From Vibrio coralliilyticus ATCC BAA-450 (GTDB lineage: Bacteria > Pseudomonadota > Gammaproteobacteria > Enterobacterales > Vibrionaceae): DNA of 64,000 bases. The stretch spans positions 682,001 through 746,000 of the forward strand of contig NZ_ACZN01000017.1 in assembly GCF_000176135.1 (NCBI RefSeq), in the 5' to 3' direction. Position numbers and translations under genes: made by a program. Shown here one piece after another: positions 50,040 to 60,380 of this stretch (position 1 is its first letter; every line of letters starts with the position of its first letter). The notes under the pieces are model-generated. The model was not told the DNA's origin. It searched no databases and worked only from the letters and a program-made list of their open reading frames with translations.

Positions 50040-52163
50040 TTAGAACTTAACTTGATAGTTCAATGTGTACGTGCGGCCGCGACCTTTGTAGTCATAGATA
50101 GGAGAATCTCCATACCAGTAAACGGCTCGTTGAGCCCACGTAGTCAGATAATCTTCATTCAATAAGTTTTTAATTCCGAAACCAAGGCTACCGACAGGAA
50201 GCTGATAGTTACCCACGAGGTCAACCACGGTATAACCGTCAAGTTTGCGATTGTCAGCATCGGTGTAATCAAACGTGGTCAGGCTTTGCAGCTTCACGTT
50301 GTAGTCGTACTCATACCAGCCAACCCAAGCACTCGCCTTAGAAGTACTAGCTTCGGTGGCTGCATAGTCTTCCCAACCATTATCCGTTTTACCTTCAGAA
50401 ATAACATAGTGGCCAGAAGAGCCTAACTGAAGATTGTCCGTTGCCCAGTAGCTAATCTGCGCTTCAGCGCCGTATACACGCTTGGCATCTTTAAGCCCCT
50501 TAATTGTCTGGTCATCCGCATATTCGATCGATTTATTCGAATGTGAATAATAAAGTGCACTTTGCAATGATAGGTTATCTAGGTCATTTCTATAACCAAT
50601 TTCATAACTATCGGTCTTAATGCCATCAAGCTGCGTATCATTGACATTTATGTCCGCACTTTTGCCATAGCGCTTAGCAGGATCAGCAAGATCAAAGCCT
50701 TGAGCGAAGTTAGCCCACACTTGTGAAGATGGTGTTAGATGATAAATAGTGCCTACATTAAACAAGCCTTCCGAATAGTCTGTTTCACCACCAGGAACGA
50801 AGTCAGAGCTAGCATTTTTCTGGAAATCAGCAACTTTAGTATTCATGTACTGATAACGATAACCACCTTGCAGCAACCAATCAGGAGTAAGTGAATACTC
50901 TGCCTGAACGAAACCTGCCAACACTTCGGTGTCTACACCAGGATATTTGCCTTCAATGGTATCAATCACATTGACCATACCACCCGATCCTTCAGTAATC
51001 GTAGTGTTGTAAACCGCTTCATTGCTCGTCAGCTTATCTATAAAACCATCAGCACCGTACGTCACATTGAAAGATCCATAAGCTTTATTAAGAGCAACTT
51101 TTAATGATAATACTTCCGTATTCTGGGCTGATGACCTTAATTCTAAGCTGTCGGCGCCATCCTCAGTATATGGTGTGAAGGTGTTATCTTCTTTTCTGTA
51201 TGAGAGCTCTGAAATAAGGTGATGATTAAGAAAATTAGCATGACTATATTGAGCACTTAACATGATTCGCTCTGTACCTTGCTGACGATCAGCCGAGTAA
51301 CCATCACGCACTTCAACAAACTGATATTTTCCGTTACCGTCTTCTTCAAAATACAGACCATATGGCGAGTCTTGCTGGCTATCGTAGTACTGTGCTAGCA
51401 AGTTTAGGTTTTGGTCTTCAGCAAGATTGATCTGCAAAGTACCCAGTAGGTCAATCGTCTCATTAAACTGAGTAGAGCCTTGGGAAATGTCTGGCGTCAC
51501 GATTGTGCCATCAGCGTCATAGTAGCCTTGAGTTTTGGTGTAGGCAACCGATGCTCGGCCTTGCACTTTCTCGTTTCCTCCTGCGACAGATTGCGCCAGT
51601 TTGTAGTCGAAATCTTCACTTGAATTCAGACCAGACGTACCGCCAACAAAAGACTCAAACTCTGGCACTTCGCCCTGCGCTTTTTTGGTGATGATGTTGA
51701 TTACACCACCACTCGCACCAGCACCATAAATTGAACTTGCACCGGATAACACTTCAATTCGTTCTATATTAAATGGGTCTATTGAATCTAGTCTGCGGCT
51801 GATCGAACGAACAGACTGTAGAGACACGCCATCAATCATCACCATGATACTGCGGCCACGCAAATTTTGACCTTGATGCGTACGACCGCCACTGCTGACA
51901 TCAAGCGAAGGAATCGTCGCCGCTAGGATTTCATCCAAGCTTTTACCACCGCGATACTCTTGCTCGATTTGCTCGGCATCGATGTACCAGACAGTACCCG
52001 GGATCTCACTGATCGCTTTTGGTGTTCGGCTGGATACCACCACCATTTTTTCTTGGGTCGTGGTGTATTCTTCAGCATTTGCTACTGAAGCAACGGTTGA
52101 TGTTGCTGCTGCCACTGCAATTGCAACTAGGCTAAACGGGAATGCCCCTTTATTGAGTTTCAT
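50040..52163 (-). CDS. iutA: TonB-dependent ferric aerobactin receptor IutA-like
   Basis: The start is placed at the MKLNKG codon (52163); a start 9 nt earlier is possible. The ~707-residue product has a signal peptide ending VANAE and a TonB box near EKMVVVSSRTP. The plug domain contains GQNLRGRSIMVMIDG and GASSIYGAGASGGVINIITKKA. A barrel follows, ending in the aromatic C-terminus YQVKF. Position after iucD, the usual iucABCD-iutA order, supports aerobactin as the ligand. It lies 157 nt after iucD without a clear terminator, so it may be co-transcribed or have its own promoter. Confidence 0.87.
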   Translation of the reverse strand: MKLNKGAFPFSLVAIAVAAATSTVASVANAEEYTTTQEKMVVVSSRTPKAISEIPGTVWYIDAEQIEQEYRGGKSLDEILAATIPSLDVSSGGRTHQGQNLRGRSIMVMIDGVSLQSVRSISRRLDSIDPFNIERIEVLSGASSIYGAGASGGVINIITKKAQGEVPEFESFVGGTSGLNSSEDFDYKLAQSVAGGNEKVQGRASVAYTKTQGYYDADGTIVTPDISQGSTQFNETIDLLGTLQINLAEDQNLNLLAQYYDSQQDSPYGLYFEEDGNGKYQFVEVRDGYSADRQQGTERIMLSAQYSHANFLNHHLISELSYRKEDNTFTPYTEDGADSLELRSSAQNTEVLSLKVALNKAYGSFNVTYGADGFIDKLTSNEAVYNTTITEGSGGMVNVIDTIEGKYPGVDTEVLAGFVQAEYSLTPDWLLQGGYRYQYMNTKVADFQKNASSDFVPGGETDYSEGLFNVGTIYHLTPSSQVWANFAQGFDLADPAKRYGKSADINVNDTQLDGIKTDSYEIGYRNDLDNLSLQSALYYSHSNKSIEYADDQTIKGLKDAKRVYGAEAQISYWATDNLQLGSSGHYVISEGKTDNGWEDYAATEASTSKASAWVGWYEYDYNVKLQSLTTFDYTDADNRKLDGYTVVDLVGNYQLPVGSLGFGIKNLLNEDYLTTWAQRAVYWYGDSPIYDYKGRGRTYTLNYQVKF

Positions 52164-52320
52164 GTTTATCACTCTGTTTATAATTAAATCAAAAGCGCTA
52201 TAAGAACGAGAATAGTACTCACTAACACTTTCATTTCCATCTTTATATAAAACTCTTATCGGTATAATTATTTATATAAATCAGTCATATGTAATTTACT
52301 CACGTTGTTGTCCTCTCCTC

Positions 52321-53631
52321 TCAAGCCGAGAGTAGTTGATGAACTTTTGAAGGTGTCGTCCATTCAATCATGCCCTTTCCGGCATCAAGGTCGTAGAGGG
52401 GTTCTTGCGCTAAGCAGTTGATGATTCTTGCGCTTCGCCACGCCATCAGGCTCAGCTGAGGCTCTGCAATGCCGTGAGTGTGCATACCTGCATTAACGGC
52501 GAAAATCTTGTTGTTTGCAGAACCGCTCCACTTGAGTTCAAAATCAGGACTCATCTTGTAGCGCTGCTGCTCGTCAAGTTCCAACAATGGCAGAATCGCA
52601 TCGAGACAGGCGGGATAAGGTGACTGAAAACCGGTCGCCAAAATCACAATATCAGCATCGTGTGCTTCGGATTGCGAGCTAAGCGCATTGGCTGTCTCCA
52701 ATTCAAAGCCTGATTGGAGTTCGTACATTCTGTTAAGCGTACGGTGAGGTAATAGGCGCACCCACTTATCTTCTTTTAAAACATCAAACCTGTAGTAGAG
52801 CTCCTGATAAATCTCCAACAAGGATTTCTGCGTTACGCCATCAGACGTAAGCTTTTGCGCCTGTACTTCTGCTTGCCTCACTTCAGGTGCTAAACCGACA
52901 AAAGCATCAACGTAATCTGGGGTAAAAAACTCATTGGTAAACGCCGCTTCATCCAGAGGTTGGAAATTTGATCGTCGTGAGATCCAGTCAAGAGAGGCGA
53001 CCTTACCCCACTTGCCTCTTAGTACATTAAGGAAAATGTCTGCCCCACTCTGACCACCTCCAACAATTGCAACGCGCTTACCGTTAAAGTCACGTTGGCG
53101 CAGGCCAATTTCAGCCGCATGGAACACGCGCTCACCAATATAGGCTGTCGCGCAATCTGGAATAAACGGCACCTTGCCAGTCCCAATGCATAGGTTCTTC
53201 GCCGCCACTTTGCCCTGACTGGTGTGCAGTTCAAAATGGTCACCCGTGAACTCAACATGCTCGATACGCGAAGAGAACTGCACGTTATCTAACTGATGGG
53301 CCACCCATGCGAGATAATCAGAAAATTCGTGACGACTAATGCAGCTCAACTCAGCAGATAGAAAACGGTAGAACTTTTTGTTTTTAACTAAATAGGACAG
53401 AAACGAGTAAGGGTTCTCTGGGCATACCGCGCTGACCAGATCCTTGAGAAACATAGTCTGCATATTAGTGTTATCAAGCAACAACCCAGGGTGCCACGAA
53501 AAATGCTCCCGACTTTCAAAGAATCGGGCATTGATATGGTTTTTCTGAGCCAATAGTGCGGCAACACTGAGATTAAATGGGCCAGCTCCAATGCCAGCCA
53601 AATCAAGTATGGTGTCGTTAGTGCGTTCCAT
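52321..53631 (-). CDS. iucD: L-lysine N6-monooxygenase IucD
   Basis: The 436-residue FAD- and NADPH-dependent enzyme catalyses the first step of aerobactin synthesis, lysine to N6-hydroxylysine. The FAD motif is DLAGIGAGPFNLSVAALL, the NADPH motif VAIVGGGQSGADIF. The C-terminal ATGFQSPYP is typical of siderophore N-hydroxylases. It is membrane-peripheral or cytoplasmic. It follows iucC by 52 nt and precedes iutA. Ornithine is an alternative substrate in the family, but the operon context favours lysine. Confidence 0.92.
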   Translation of the reverse strand: MERTNDTILDLAGIGAGPFNLSVAALLAQKNHINARFFESREHFSWHPGLLLDNTNMQTMFLKDLVSAVCPENPYSFLSYLVKNKKFYRFLSAELSCISRHEFSDYLAWVAHQLDNVQFSSRIEHVEFTGDHFELHTSQGKVAAKNLCIGTGKVPFIPDCATAYIGERVFHAAEIGLRQRDFNGKRVAIVGGGQSGADIFLNVLRGKWGKVASLDWISRRSNFQPLDEAAFTNEFFTPDYVDAFVGLAPEVRQAEVQAQKLTSDGVTQKSLLEIYQELYYRFDVLKEDKWVRLLPHRTLNRMYELQSGFELETANALSSQSEAHDADIVILATGFQSPYPACLDAILPLLELDEQQRYKMSPDFELKWSGSANNKIFAVNAGMHTHGIAEPQLSLMAWRSARIINCLAQEPLYDLDAGKGMIEWTTPSKVHQLLSA

Positions 53632-53683
53632 ATTGAACGTTCCTTAGTTGTTATTAAACCAAGGCTTAAACAAGCATTAAGCC

Positions 53684-55474
53684 TTATTGCAGCTCTGTGG
53701 CTACTTCTTTATTTGCTGACAGATGGAGTGGGTTATCGAGCTGTTCGTCCATATCCGGCAGCATTCTTGAGGAGCTCGAATCCGTGTTGTGTCTGAACTT
53801 GGCGAGGTTAAGGCCAATTCGAAGTATTCTGGGCTTAAATAGATCAAAAGATCGGAAGCGCTCTTCCAGTTCTGGAAGCGCTCCTGCATAACTACGAATG
53901 CGGTTTCCAAGTATCTGGTAGAAGGTTTCCTCGCTGACACCGATTTGCTCCACCAGCGGAGAGATAAAGCGCAAGACCGTCACGAAATGTCCGGTTTGAA
54001 GATCATGAATGATTAGCTCTTCGGGTAATCGCACCGTGACTTCTTTTACTGAGTCAGACAATGAATCCTGTTCAGGGTAATGCTTGTCGACCAAGCGCAT
54101 ATCGCCTTGGAAGTCTTTAAGAAGGATTCGCTTTGGTAGGGAATCTTCCATTACCAAGGTGACGTTCTGACCATGTGCAATCAGAGAAACGCCATACTTG
54201 CACAGCAGATGGTAGTAAGGGATCACGACCGCATCGAACAGCTGGCTGAGCCATGACTCGATAGACACACCCGATGCGCGAATGTACTCGCTAATCAAAG
54301 ATGCACCTTGGCAGTCCGTCTCCATCAAGGCTGCCATTAGTATCGCGCTTTCGCCTTGTTTGAGCTTAGAGATTGCCGACTCTCGCCAGATCACACCAAG
54401 CAGCTCATGATAACGATATGGCGCGTGTTGCAACTGCGCATAATCATGTTGAGCGGCAAATGCCGCTGCGGGCTCTTGCAATACTTCGGCTTGCTTTTCC
54501 AGCAATATTGGATCGCTTTGGAAAACAGAATGGATCCAGTCAGAAGCGCTAGGGCCTGCTAGAATATAACGCCCCGGAATACCGCGATAGCAGGAAGTAT
54601 TCATCACCGTTAGCGGCAGTTTAATATCGAAATTCTGCGGACGGGTGGCATTACTCAGCGTACGTAAGGAAAGCTGAGGAAGAAACAGATCACCAAACTC
54701 ACCCAGATAAATCAACTGCTTGCAGGCCTGTTCACGAGTAAATAGCAAAGCAAGTTTGTTGTGCCATTGCCAAGGGTGGACAGGCACAAAATGGTAATCA
54801 GCAACATCTTGATCCAATCCGGAAATCACCGATTGCATTTGGTCAATGTCAGCCTTGTTGACTGCGCTTTCCACCAGTTGGCCCCAATTGACTTCTTGAT
54901 TGGTCGATACTTGAAGAATATCGTTGTGTACAGCGACCCAACCCAACTGAAAAGCTTGCTGAGATTCAGGTGCATAGCGCAGCAAGTCCTCACTCCCCCA
55001 GCCTCTTCTACCTTTGTTAAATGCAAATTTTGGGTGACCTTCGAAATAAGATTGCTGCTCTTCACACGACATTAGACTCAAATCTTTAGCCGTTATCGAT
55101 GCCTTGCGCGCCATTAACTGACAATCACTCCACAAAGTTGCATTGAGGTCTTCAAGGTGCTCTGCCATGGCTTCATCTGGCATCTCAAGCAAAGCCTGAA
55201 TGTCGCGCATAAACAGTGCTGCACTAAGCGGTTCTTGTTCACCATTTCGTGATGTGCGAGCCAGTGATTGCGGCTCAATCACGATTTGGCCCCAGATGTT
55301 TTCCTTTCCATCAAATTGATAGGTAGTGCCGTTATCAAGCTCAAGCACGAAACCTTGCTCTACACGGTGGATCGAAAACGCCTGCTCGTAACCAAATTCA
55401 CTGATGAGCTTGGCAACCATTTTGAGGTTCGCAATGTGCCAATACTTGTGAAGTGCGGATTGTGTCATCACCAT
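53684..55474 (-). CDS. iucC: Aerobactin synthetase IucC-like (NIS type C)
   Basis: This ~596-residue IucA/IucC family NRPS-independent siderophore synthetase matches the normal length. Landmarks include KFAFNKGRRGWGSEDLLRY, VPVHPWQWHNKL, a central LSLRTLSNATRPQNFDIKLPL block and the FERR-like C-terminus. IucC adds the second acetylated hydroxylysine to the citrate intermediate, yielding aerobactin with ATP. The start overlaps the iucB stop (either ATG at 55474 or 55468), so translation is coupled. Confidence 0.9.
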   Translation of the reverse strand: MVMTQSALHKYWHIANLKMVAKLISEFGYEQAFSIHRVEQGFVLELDNGTTYQFDGKENIWGQIVIEPQSLARTSRNGEQEPLSAALFMRDIQALLEMPDEAMAEHLEDLNATLWSDCQLMARKASITAKDLSLMSCEEQQSYFEGHPKFAFNKGRRGWGSEDLLRYAPESQQAFQLGWVAVHNDILQVSTNQEVNWGQLVESAVNKADIDQMQSVISGLDQDVADYHFVPVHPWQWHNKLALLFTREQACKQLIYLGEFGDLFLPQLSLRTLSNATRPQNFDIKLPLTVMNTSCYRGIPGRYILAGPSASDWIHSVFQSDPILLEKQAEVLQEPAAAFAAQHDYAQLQHAPYRYHELLGVIWRESAISKLKQGESAILMAALMETDCQGASLISEYIRASGVSIESWLSQLFDAVVIPYYHLLCKYGVSLIAHGQNVTLVMEDSLPKRILLKDFQGDMRLVDKHYPEQDSLSDSVKEVTVRLPEELIIHDLQTGHFVTVLRFISPLVEQIGVSEETFYQILGNRIRSYAGALPELEERFRSFDLFKPRILRIGLNLAKFRHNTDSSSSRMLPDMDEQLDNPLHLSANKEVATELQ

Positions 55475-56388
55475 TGCTCCTCAAAGAATCGATCACGATT
55501 GAGCATTAACAACGCGGAACGTTTGTGAGGAAAATTGAATTCCATACATTTGTCATAGCCAAGCGGCAAAATGCGCTTGAATAGCCTCTGATTGTCGTGG
55601 CGAGGTTCAAGAACAATACGCTGAGTTCTGGCGTCATCAATAAAGAGATAGTGACTGATTGCTCTCATCCAGCAATCAAAATACTTAGGCCCACGAAAAC
55701 TTTCTTCACCGACCAACAAGTGGATACCGCGGTCAAAACTTTCGACCGGATAATACGGGCTCAATCGATCTTCAGCGACCCAGTAAGCTTCGATGTAACC
55801 AAAAGGCTGGCCGTTGAACTCCGCTATCAAGGGGATAATATGCGGATCAGCTAGGCGCTGCTGAGCAAACTCAGCCAGTTTCTCTCGGCTCCATGCTTGC
55901 TCCCAAAATTCGGCCACACGCGGATCGTTCATCCAAATCGTAAAGTTATCGAGGTCTTTCTCCAACGTAAAAACACGAAAACTCACTGTTAATTCAGACT
56001 TAGCGTCATAACGCTGGTAAACCAAACCTTCCGGCATCGGTGGCCTCTGCGGGTGATGGCGATATCGGCTATCCGTCTGGACCTGAAGCAATGGATAGCG
56101 ATCGGAAGGCTTGTGCTTTAGCCAGTTAAATTGGCTCTGATAGAATGCGGCGCGCTTTAACGTACAGTCAGTAAAGATAGGCAACTTCTGCTTAACTTTG
56201 TGCCAGACATTGATGTCCTGACATTCGATCTCAACAGCCAAAAGCTCAACATGCTGGCTAAACAAAGCATCCAGTTCATCCACCATCAAAGACAATAAAT
56301 CAGCTTGGTTTAAGTCACTATCTTGTATAGCGATAGTGACTTTAGGCAGGCTATCAGGCTGATAAGTTACGGTGCGAAACTCATGCAT
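55468..56388 (-). CDS. iucB: N6-hydroxylysine O-acetyltransferase IucB-like
   Basis: The 306-residue GNAT-fold protein is of the siderophore acyltransferase type (AlcB/IucB). The C-terminal half has the conserved NDPRVAEFWEQAW, GQPFGYIEAYWVAEDR and LVGEESFRGPKYF, with the DNQRLFKRILPLGYDK end. IucB acetylates N6-hydroxylysine using acetyl-CoA. It overlaps iucA by 8 nt and iucC by up to 7 nt. Confidence 0.88.
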   Translation of the reverse strand: MHEFRTVTYQPDSLPKVTIAIQDSDLNQADLLSLMVDELDALFSQHVELLAVEIECQDINVWHKVKQKLPIFTDCTLKRAAFYQSQFNWLKHKPSDRYPLLQVQTDSRYRHHPQRPPMPEGLVYQRYDAKSELTVSFRVFTLEKDLDNFTIWMNDPRVAEFWEQAWSREKLAEFAQQRLADPHIIPLIAEFNGQPFGYIEAYWVAEDRLSPYYPVESFDRGIHLLVGEESFRGPKYFDCWMRAISHYLFIDDARTQRIVLEPRHDNQRLFKRILPLGYDKCMEFNFPHKRSALLMLNRDRFFEEQW

Positions 56389-58165
56389 GGCTGGTCTCCT
56401 TAACGCGAACTAACGGGTTAGGTAAATCGAAATAGATCACCGCAGGATCAGGAATAGAGTTTTCATTGAAGTTCTGCAGGTAGCAGAAGAAGTTGCCCTT
56501 ACAACATAAGGACTGGCTTTCCAATACATAGCGCAAACACTGATCATCTCGAACCCCTGCGTCTAATAAACGACGGAGATGTTGATGCAGGATAGCCACG
56601 AGTTCCATCTCCTCAACTCCACATTGGGCGGCTAAGTTGCTGATGACGTTGTACGAGGAATTAATGATCAGATAGTAGGCGAAATAGCGTCTTACCTTGT
56701 CCTGATCCCAATAATTCTCAACATCTCGCTTGGCTTCTTTTAGCTGCTCACCAAAAAGTTCAAAAGCAAGATCGGTATAGCCTGTTCCTTGGCAGTCTCG
56801 GTAGTACATTCCGATTGGAAAACCATTCTCCAACTGCATGACTATGTTCTGCTGATGGGCGAGAAACACTACACCAAAGTTAGCTTGCAGATGAAACAGA
56901 GGCACCACTGTGTGTCGGCAGTAAGCGTCAAACCAATTTGTTGCCGCATGTTTCACATCAATGTTTTGTGTGCGGGCATATTCACTAACGCGGTTCGCCA
57001 AGAGATTTGCCCCACCATACGGGTTTTGTTGGGTCAAGGTTGCCAGTACGACGGCTTCTTGATCGGGCTGGGTGGCTAATGGGTTATCACGCAATGCGAC
57101 AAGGCTTTCATCAATCACTTCACCGTTTTGATCCACTAAGCCAAGGAATGCAGGCTCCTGCATTAATTGGAAACCCGCCCCATCGCCAAGTGTTTCCTGC
57201 AGTGACGAGTGCTGGAAAAGATCATTCAATCGCGTACCACGTACGACTTCTTTGAGTGACAAATTGCGAATGGAGTTAGTCAGCTTCACGCTGAGAGAAA
57301 ACTTCAGCATGTATGGTAACGACGGGGAATACAGCGAACGTGTCGACGATGTTGGATACCACTGTGCGCCCAACTGACCTAGCTGACGAATTTTGCCCTG
57401 CTGCGAATATTTCTGAATGCTTGGCAGCTCTTGCATCACTTGCCACTGCCAAGGGTGAGCAGGCAACAGCGTCTCGCCATCATTCAGTCGACCTTCAAGC
57501 CCATGGCACAAAGCTCCATCTTGTGAGACTAACGCCTGCAATCGCTGCGATAACGTAGAATCAGCAGAGCTATCGCCAATCAGCACATCTTCGCTAACCG
57601 CCAACCAAACTAAAGCAAAATGACCACCAAACTCTGGAGAGAACTGCTTCGCGTCTTCAAAACTAAATTGTTCACGACTCTTTGGTGCTGGGTGGAACGA
57701 GTGGCCAACCAAAAGACTCTGCTCTGCTTGAGTAAAGTCCAGCCGCTGTTCAAACAATTTAGATCCATTCGGATGATTCTGCGCAGCCAGATACGTATTG
57801 TGGTAGCTCTCAGTCACACGCTGGGTGAATATCGCTTTCTGCTCTTTGCTGAGCAGCCCAACTAAGGCAGGCTCATCAAGCACTAACGCGAGCAACTGAG
57901 AAAACCTAATAGGTTGAGAAACATCGGTTGCCTGGTCATTCAACATGGCTGGAAAGAGGTATTCGTGACCTCCAAGTGAAGAAAAGTGACTGAGCTTAAT
58001 TGAAATACTTCGTTCACCGGACAAGGGAATGTTGTACAAGGTAACAGAGGAGTTATGCTCAAACTGAATAAGCTCACTTTCGCGCGCAAGGGCATTAAGA
58101 AAGCATGCAGCGGGAACATCATTAACTGCTTCGAAAGGGGGGATCTGATCGTTTAAACGATTCAT
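56381..58165 (-). CDS. iucA: Citrate-hydroxamate synthetase IucA-like (NIS type A)
   Basis: The ATG at 58165 gives 594 residues; the frame extends 30 nt further without a ribosome site. It is an IucA/IucC family member. VGHSFHPAPKSREQF and LPAHPWQWQVMQELP mark the ATP-binding region, followed by SSTRSLYSPSLPYMLKFSLSV-like substrate contacts. IucA joins the first acetyl-hydroxylysine to citrate. First gene of the iuc operon, 35 nt downstream of a Fur-type palindrome. Confidence 0.9.
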   Translation of the reverse strand: MNRLNDQIPPFEAVNDVPAACFLNALARESELIQFEHNSSVTLYNIPLSGERSISIKLSHFSSLGGHEYLFPAMLNDQATDVSQPIRFSQLLALVLDEPALVGLLSKEQKAIFTQRVTESYHNTYLAAQNHPNGSKLFEQRLDFTQAEQSLLVGHSFHPAPKSREQFSFEDAKQFSPEFGGHFALVWLAVSEDVLIGDSSADSTLSQRLQALVSQDGALCHGLEGRLNDGETLLPAHPWQWQVMQELPSIQKYSQQGKIRQLGQLGAQWYPTSSTRSLYSPSLPYMLKFSLSVKLTNSIRNLSLKEVVRGTRLNDLFQHSSLQETLGDGAGFQLMQEPAFLGLVDQNGEVIDESLVALRDNPLATQPDQEAVVLATLTQQNPYGGANLLANRVSEYARTQNIDVKHAATNWFDAYCRHTVVPLFHLQANFGVVFLAHQQNIVMQLENGFPIGMYYRDCQGTGYTDLAFELFGEQLKEAKRDVENYWDQDKVRRYFAYYLIINSSYNVISNLAAQCGVEEMELVAILHQHLRRLLDAGVRDDQCLRYVLESQSLCCKGNFFCYLQNFNENSIPDPAVIYFDLPNPLVRVKETSHA

Positions 58166-58199
58166 TAGATATCTCGATTTCCATATAACTGACATCGAG

Positions 58200-58224
58200 A
58201 ACGATAAGAATTCTTATTTTCGTT
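58200..58224 (-). promoter_or_regulatory. Fur box upstream of iucA
   Basis: The palindrome ACGATAAGAA / TTCTTATTTT (8 of 10 arm positions complementary), just upstream of iucA, fits a Fur operator for iron repression of the biosynthesis operon. Confidence 0.7.
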
Positions 58225-58341
58225 AACAAATAAAATTAACTAAATAATTAAAATAGCCACCTCATTAATATAAAAATATCAAAAAAATCTGTGCCGTATA
58301 CTCATTACAAAGTTGGCACAGCTTTAGTCCAGTAAGGCTTA

Positions 58342-58372
58342 GCGAGTGGTTTGAACAAACTAAACCACTCGC
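58342..58372 (-). terminator. Hairpin after the vatB-like gene
   Basis: A perfect 11-bp stem (GCGAGTGGTTT / AAACCACTCGC) with a 9-nt loop lies 11 nt past the stop. There is no T-run, so it may be a 3' stabiliser or Rho-assisted terminator. Confidence 0.5.
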
Positions 58373-58382
58373 ACCAACAGCA

Positions 58383-60380
58383 TTACTTTCTCATCAGATA
58401 TAGGAAGTAGGCTCCGCCTAAAATCGAGGCTAGTAAGCCTGCGGGGAATTGCCATGGGAACCACAGCGTTCGACCGATCCAGTCCGCCATCACCATCACC
58501 ACTGCACCGATAAGCGCAGCGGTAATTAGTTGATTCTTGGCTTGATATTGATTGAGTGATCTCGCCATATGCGGCGCCAACAAGCCAATAAAACTTAGCG
58601 GGCCAATAACAATCGTACATAGCGTAGTAATGGCCGCAACTAAGATCAGCAACAGCAAGCGAACCTTGCGACAATCAATACCAATGCTGCTGGCGGTAAT
58701 TTCGCCAAGGCCAATCAGTTCAATCCAGCGATGAGCCAGTAATGCCGCTCCGCCAAGTACAGTCACACCCACGAGCAACAGGCCAATATCGTAACTTGAA
58801 ACCAAATAAGTAGAACCGGAAAGCCAGGTAAGTAGCGCGCGGACATTGTCCTGCCCTGACGTCATTGCGATGCGCAAAAAAGCATCCAAGCCAGCACTAA
58901 GTGCAATACCAGTCAGCAAAGTCTGAGTAGGTGCAAAATTGTGTTTACGACCGAACAACCACACCAGCCCAGTCACCAGCAATGCGCCGCTTGTACCAAG
59001 TAGCATTTGCTCATGGCGCTCAACCGCAAAACCCAGCATAGCTCCGAGAACGAGTGCCAAGGCTGCGCCTGAACTGATACCGAGAATTTCAGGGCTCGCC
59101 ATTGGGTTGTTTGATACGCGCTGAATGATGGTTCCCGCAAACGCCAAACCAATACCTGCAAGTAAGGCAACAAACACGCGTGGCAGGCGGAGTTCAAGCA
59201 CCGCCATCGAATCAGCAATCGACCAGCCCGTCTGATTCTTACCGACAAGTATCCCTACCACAACTGCGACAACAAGCACAATCACCAAACCGGATACGAC
59301 TTTGAGTAAGCTGCGATGGCGATACTGCTCAACCACCTCATCACGGGCTTTGAGGTCCGATTGTAAGGATTTACGTTGCAATAGCCAAAGCAGGAAAGGC
59401 GCACCCAGTAACGCGGTCATCGCGCCGGTTGGCAGTAGCTCACCACCCACTCCGGAGAAAGGCTGAATACTCAAGTCTGCGAGTAGCAACATGGTCGCGC
59501 CGACTAAACCACTGATAAGAATCTGCCAGTGCAGCGCTCTCGCGCCTAACATTCTTGCCAGTGCTGGAGCGACGATACCGACAAAACCAATCAAACCGAC
59601 TTCACTGACAACCGCCGCGGTCACAAAGATTGCCAGAGTCAGGCACGCCACTTTGATTTGTTTGACGTTCACACCCAGTGATGAAGCAACCCCATCGCCA
59701 AACTGCAATGCTGATAATGGTCGTTGCAAGACAAGCAACAACAGGGTTGGGATAATCACTAAAGGCAATAAAGTCGTGACACTCGACCAATCATTCTGAT
59801 TCAAGGTGCCCGCACCCCAAACAAATACGCTGGTTAGCTGCTGCTCGTGTAACAGCAATAGCATGGTGTTGAGCGCACCAAAGAACAGGCTGACCACCAT
59901 ACCGGCCAACACCATATGAACTGGCGAAAAGCCTCGTTTAGCACTTAGAGCAAACACCAGAAAAGTCGCCAGACATCCACCAATAAAGGCCGGAATAAAA
60001 CCAGCAACACTCATTCCAGCAGGTAGGAGAAGTATTCCCAATACCATGCCCAGTTCTGCGCCTGCCGCAACGCCTAACGTAGTGGGTGAGGCAATCGGGT
60101 TACGCAACACAAACTGCATCACACAACCTGCAATTGCCAGCGCAAAACCGCAAATGACGGCAATCGCCAAACGCGGCAGGTAAGTCAGGTGAGTGATCAG
60201 GTGTTGATAGTTTGCCGCATCATAGTGAAACACCGTATCCCACAACAGAGACCAGCCTTGTGAGTAAGGGGCGGTAATCTGTACTAGCCAAACAAGGGTT
60301 GCCAATAACAAAAACGCCACTAAAGGCGTTTTTAGATTTATCGCAGCACGACGTTCAGTCTGCGTTTGTGTCACGTTCAT
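58383..60380 (-). CDS. vatB: Fused two-domain hydroxamate siderophore permease (VatB/FhuB-like)
   Basis: The 665-residue protein consists of two tandem FecCD permease domains (about 1-335 and 336-665), each with many membrane helices and the conserved GFAGTIIQ-type and GPLSFIGLLAPH motifs. This is the FhuB arrangement. It moves ferric aerobactin across the inner membrane with the ATPase and binding protein encoded upstream. It overlaps the binding-protein gene by one base. The symbol follows the V. vulnificus naming (vatCDB) by gene order. Confidence 0.87.
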   Translation of the reverse strand: MNVTQTQTERRAAINLKTPLVAFLLLATLVWLVQITAPYSQGWSLLWDTVFHYDAANYQHLITHLTYLPRLAIAVICGFALAIAGCVMQFVLRNPIASPTTLGVAAGAELGMVLGILLLPAGMSVAGFIPAFIGGCLATFLVFALSAKRGFSPVHMVLAGMVVSLFFGALNTMLLLLHEQQLTSVFVWGAGTLNQNDWSSVTTLLPLVIIPTLLLLVLQRPLSALQFGDGVASSLGVNVKQIKVACLTLAIFVTAAVVSEVGLIGFVGIVAPALARMLGARALHWQILISGLVGATMLLLADLSIQPFSGVGGELLPTGAMTALLGAPFLLWLLQRKSLQSDLKARDEVVEQYRHRSLLKVVSGLVIVLVVAVVVGILVGKNQTGWSIADSMAVLELRLPRVFVALLAGIGLAFAGTIIQRVSNNPMASPEILGISSGAALALVLGAMLGFAVERHEQMLLGTSGALLVTGLVWLFGRKHNFAPTQTLLTGIALSAGLDAFLRIAMTSGQDNVRALLTWLSGSTYLVSSYDIGLLLVGVTVLGGAALLAHRWIELIGLGEITASSIGIDCRKVRLLLLILVAAITTLCTIVIGPLSFIGLLAPHMARSLNQYQAKNQLITAALIGAVVMVMADWIGRTLWFPWQFPAGLLASILGGAYFLYLMRK

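Noticed and set aside
50040..58165. Vibrioferrin locus
   Set aside because: A lysine N6-hydroxylase and IucB-like acetyltransferase are present, and the order is iucABCD-iutA, so a hydroxamate of aerobactin type fits.
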